Assembly: GCA_030639955.1 (NCBI GenBank)
Contig: DAOWKH010000002.1
Location: forward strand, 1-6,429
Source: Candidatus Omnitrophota bacterium
GTDB taxonomy: Bacteria > Omnitrophota > 4484-213
DNA: 6,429 bases
Reading direction: 5' to 3'
The position numbers were made by a program, and so were the translations under genes. Position 1 is the first letter of the stretch. Each line of letters opens with the position of its first letter. A model generated the notes under the pieces. The model saw only the letters and a list, made by a program, of their open reading frames with translations, made no database searches and was not told the origin of the DNA. This document shows, piece after piece, positions 5,298-6,429 of this stretch.

Positions 5298-5923
5298 TCG
5301 AACAATTAGGCGAGGTCAGGAAAATAGAATCTATCTCCGGCAATAAAAAGCTGTTTATTAAGCCGGCTTCTTTCTGGCAGGATTTAAAAATAGGCGAGAG
5401 TATTGCTGTGGACGGAGTTTGCTTGACTGTTGTTGGTTTTAAAAAGGATTTTTTTGCCGCCGAAGTAATGCCGGCAACCTTATCCCAAACTACCTTAGGC
5501 AGTTTAAAGCTCGGCGAATATGTAAATTTAGAGCGCTCCTTAATGCCTGCTTCTCATCTGAGCGGGCACTTTGTAAGCGGTCATATTGACGGAATGGGTG
5601 TAATTAGCAATAAGCAGAAAGGAAAGGATGTTATTTTATCTATTAAGGTTTCTGCGGAAATAATCAAATACCTCTTACCCAAGGGCTCTATTGCCGTAGA
5701 TGGAATAAGCTTGACTATTGGCGAAATAAAAAATAAGGAATTTATTGCCTATCTCATTCCGCACACCCTAAAAAATACCAATCTGCAGTTTAAAAATGTA
5801 GGGGATAAAGTAAATATTGAAATAGACCTGTTGGCAAAAGCAGTTTATCAGTATTTACAGAACTTTAGCAAAGACAAGCAGGAAATAACAAAAGAGATGT
5901 TAATCAGTGGAGGATTTCTCTAA
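5282..5923 (+). CDS. ribE: Riboflavin synthase, alpha subunit
   Basis: This enzyme dismutates two molecules of dimethyl-ribityllumazine into riboflavin and the RibD product. It opens with the diagnostic MFTGIIEQLG and has the two homologous lumazine-binding barrels: VDGVCLTV (43-50) in the first and VDGISLTI (139-146) in the second, with SHLSGHFVSGHIDG (91-104) between. Cys47, Ser40 and His101 match the active-site positions discussed for the E. coli enzyme. At 213 residues it is full length. ATG 5282 lies inside ribD and AAAGGA occurs 12 nt upstream, so coupling to ribD translation is likely. The symbol follows Bacillus usage; the E. coli name is ribC. It is the last gene of the cluster: ribBA does not follow, and no intrinsic terminator is visible after the stop. 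Confidence 0.97.
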   Translation: MFTGIIEQLGEVRKIESISGNKKLFIKPASFWQDLKIGESIAVDGVCLTVVGFKKDFFAAEVMPATLSQTTLGSLKLGEYVNLERSLMPASHLSGHFVSGHIDGMGVISNKQKGKDVILSIKVSAEIIKYLLPKGSIAVDGISLTIGEIKNKEFIAYLIPHTLKNTNLQFKNVGDKVNIEIDLLAKAVYQYLQNFSKDKQEITKEMLISGGFL

Positions 5924-5949
5924 ATATCTCAATTCCACGAAGAAAAATC

Positions 5950-5977
5950 TTGACAGAATTTCTTTATAGAGTATAAT
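5950..5977 (+). promoter_or_regulatory. Near-consensus sigma70-type promoter of the toxin-like gene
   Basis: A perfect TTGACA (5950-5955) and a perfect TATAAT (5972-5977) are separated by 16 bp. Transcription would begin near 5983-5985, inside the palindrome that starts at 5978. This is by far the strongest promoter-like sequence in the window, in a 93-bp gap after ribE. Strength plus an overlapping palindrome suggests a promoter meant to be repressed. Confidence 0.85.
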
Positions 5978-6011
5978 CTTTATAACTTAACAAATTTGTT
6001 AAGTTATAAAG
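5978..6011. promoter_or_regulatory. Perfect 34-bp palindrome, probable operator over the transcription start
   Basis: Bases 5978-5994 are the exact reverse complement of 5995-6011 (17-bp half-sites, no spacer), beginning directly after the -10 and ending 5 bp before the ATG at 6017. The placement fits a dimeric repressor site blocking the promoter, as in many toxin-antitoxin operons. The same bases in RNA would form an A/U-rich hairpin in the short leader and could limit ribosome access. It is too A/T-rich, and lacks a following U-run, to be a convincing intrinsic terminator for ribE. Confidence 0.85.
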
Positions 6012-6016
6012 AACTT

Positions 6017-6429
6017 ATGGACGAAATTTTCGCTACGGAATTATCAAAAAAGCTTCAAATTGATATTGAGCAAATTGTAAGAGAAGAATATGAGATGCTC
6101 TTTTTAAAAGAGCTTTTTGAAAGCAAGATAGGAAAGAATTTAGTTTTTAAAGGCGGAACAGCCCTACGGCTTTGCTATGGTTCCCCAAGATTTTCTCAGG
6201 ATTTAGATTTCTCTTCAAGAAAAGAAATCCCAAAAACAGGCTTTTTTGAGATTATAAACTCTTTTCCTAACAAATTTCCACAAATTAAAATTGATGATTT
6301 ATTTTCAAAAAGGTTCACCTCTTTTGCCTTATTGAAAGTCCAACAGGATTATCTCTCCCGCACTTTTTCTGTAAAAATAGAAATTTCCAAAAGAAAAGAA
6401 ACCTGGCAAGAAAACAGAGATTTTCAAAT
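6017..6429 (+). CDS. AbiEii/AbiGii-type nucleotidyltransferase toxin, N-terminal part (3' end outside window)
   Basis: The frame is open from ATG 6017 to the window edge (137 full codons). FKGGTALRLCYGSPRFSQDLDFS (about residues 49-71) carries the hallmark of the AbiEii nucleotidyltransferase family: GGTAL followed by R-F-S-x-D-L-D-F-S, the D-x-D being the metal-binding pair. Upstream, YEMLFLKELFESKIGKNL matches the usual helical lead-in. Family members act as toxins in type IV toxin-antitoxin or phage-abortive systems, some by transferring nucleotides to tRNA acceptor ends. The usual AbiEi-type antitoxin gene does not precede it: only the promoter and palindrome lie between it and ribE. Either the antitoxin is downstream, outside the window, or the toxin is an orphan. 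No Shine-Dalgarno is obvious before the ATG. The sequence looks more A/T-rich than the rib genes, consistent with acquisition by transfer. Confidence 0.88.
   Translation, partial: MDEIFATELSKKLQIDIEQIVREEYEMLFLKELFESKIGKNLVFKGGTALRLCYGSPRFSQDLDFSSRKEIPKTGFFEIINSFPNKFPQIKIDDLFSKRFTSFALLKVQQDYLSRTFSVKIEISKRKETWQENRDFQ

Noticed and set aside
5978..6011. Intrinsic terminator of the rib cluster
   Set aside because: The stem is A/T-rich with no U-run after it, and it is positioned exactly against a consensus -10, which fits an operator better.

Overview
The window reads almost entirely on the + strand. It looks like a piece of chromosome from an uncultured diderm bacterium of moderate G+C. The outer membrane is inferred from the lipoprotein N-acyltransferase gene (lnt). 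The secA-lnt linkage and the abundant short period-7 and period-9 repeats remind me of Candidatus Omnitrophota (OP3) and similar environmental lineages. That placement is a memory-based guess, not something the sequence proves.

Layout: (1) 2-706, the 3' part of secA with its zinc-binding SEC-C tail. (2) 703-2223, lnt, joined to secA by an ATGA stop/start overlap. (3) 2220-3197, a PP-loop ATPase with MnmA/ThiI-like cysteines and a probable NFACT-R-type C-terminus, again joined by ATGA. (4) 3198-3306, a gap filled by an inverted array of CACTGAT units. (5) 3307-5923, a tightly overlapping cluster ribH-nusB-ribD-ribE, giving three of the riboflavin enzymes plus the antitermination factor NusB; ribBA is not in the window. 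(6) 5924-6016, a near-consensus sigma70-type promoter running straight into a perfect 34-bp palindrome. (7) 6017-6429, the 5' part of an AbiEii/AbiGii-type nucleotidyltransferase toxin gene, cut by the window edge.

The genes themselves are mostly housekeeping: protein export and lipoprotein maturation, tRNA thiolation (probable), flavin synthesis and rRNA antitermination. What stands out is repetitive DNA inside the reading frames. lnt carries four different heptanucleotide tandem tracts (CCTCTAC, ATCAAAA, CTGTNNN, GTCACCA) and a GC-rich palindrome. All are in frame and lie in loops, except CTGTNNN, which encodes the core of a membrane helix. nusB carries a 61-bp element that folds on paper into a three-way junction with no unpaired junction bases, inserted in frame in a non-conserved loop. 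Together with the intergenic CACTGAT array, this suggests a genome colonised by small repeat families that even essential genes have absorbed. The second notable feature is the orphan-looking toxin gene with its own strong promoter and palindromic operator.
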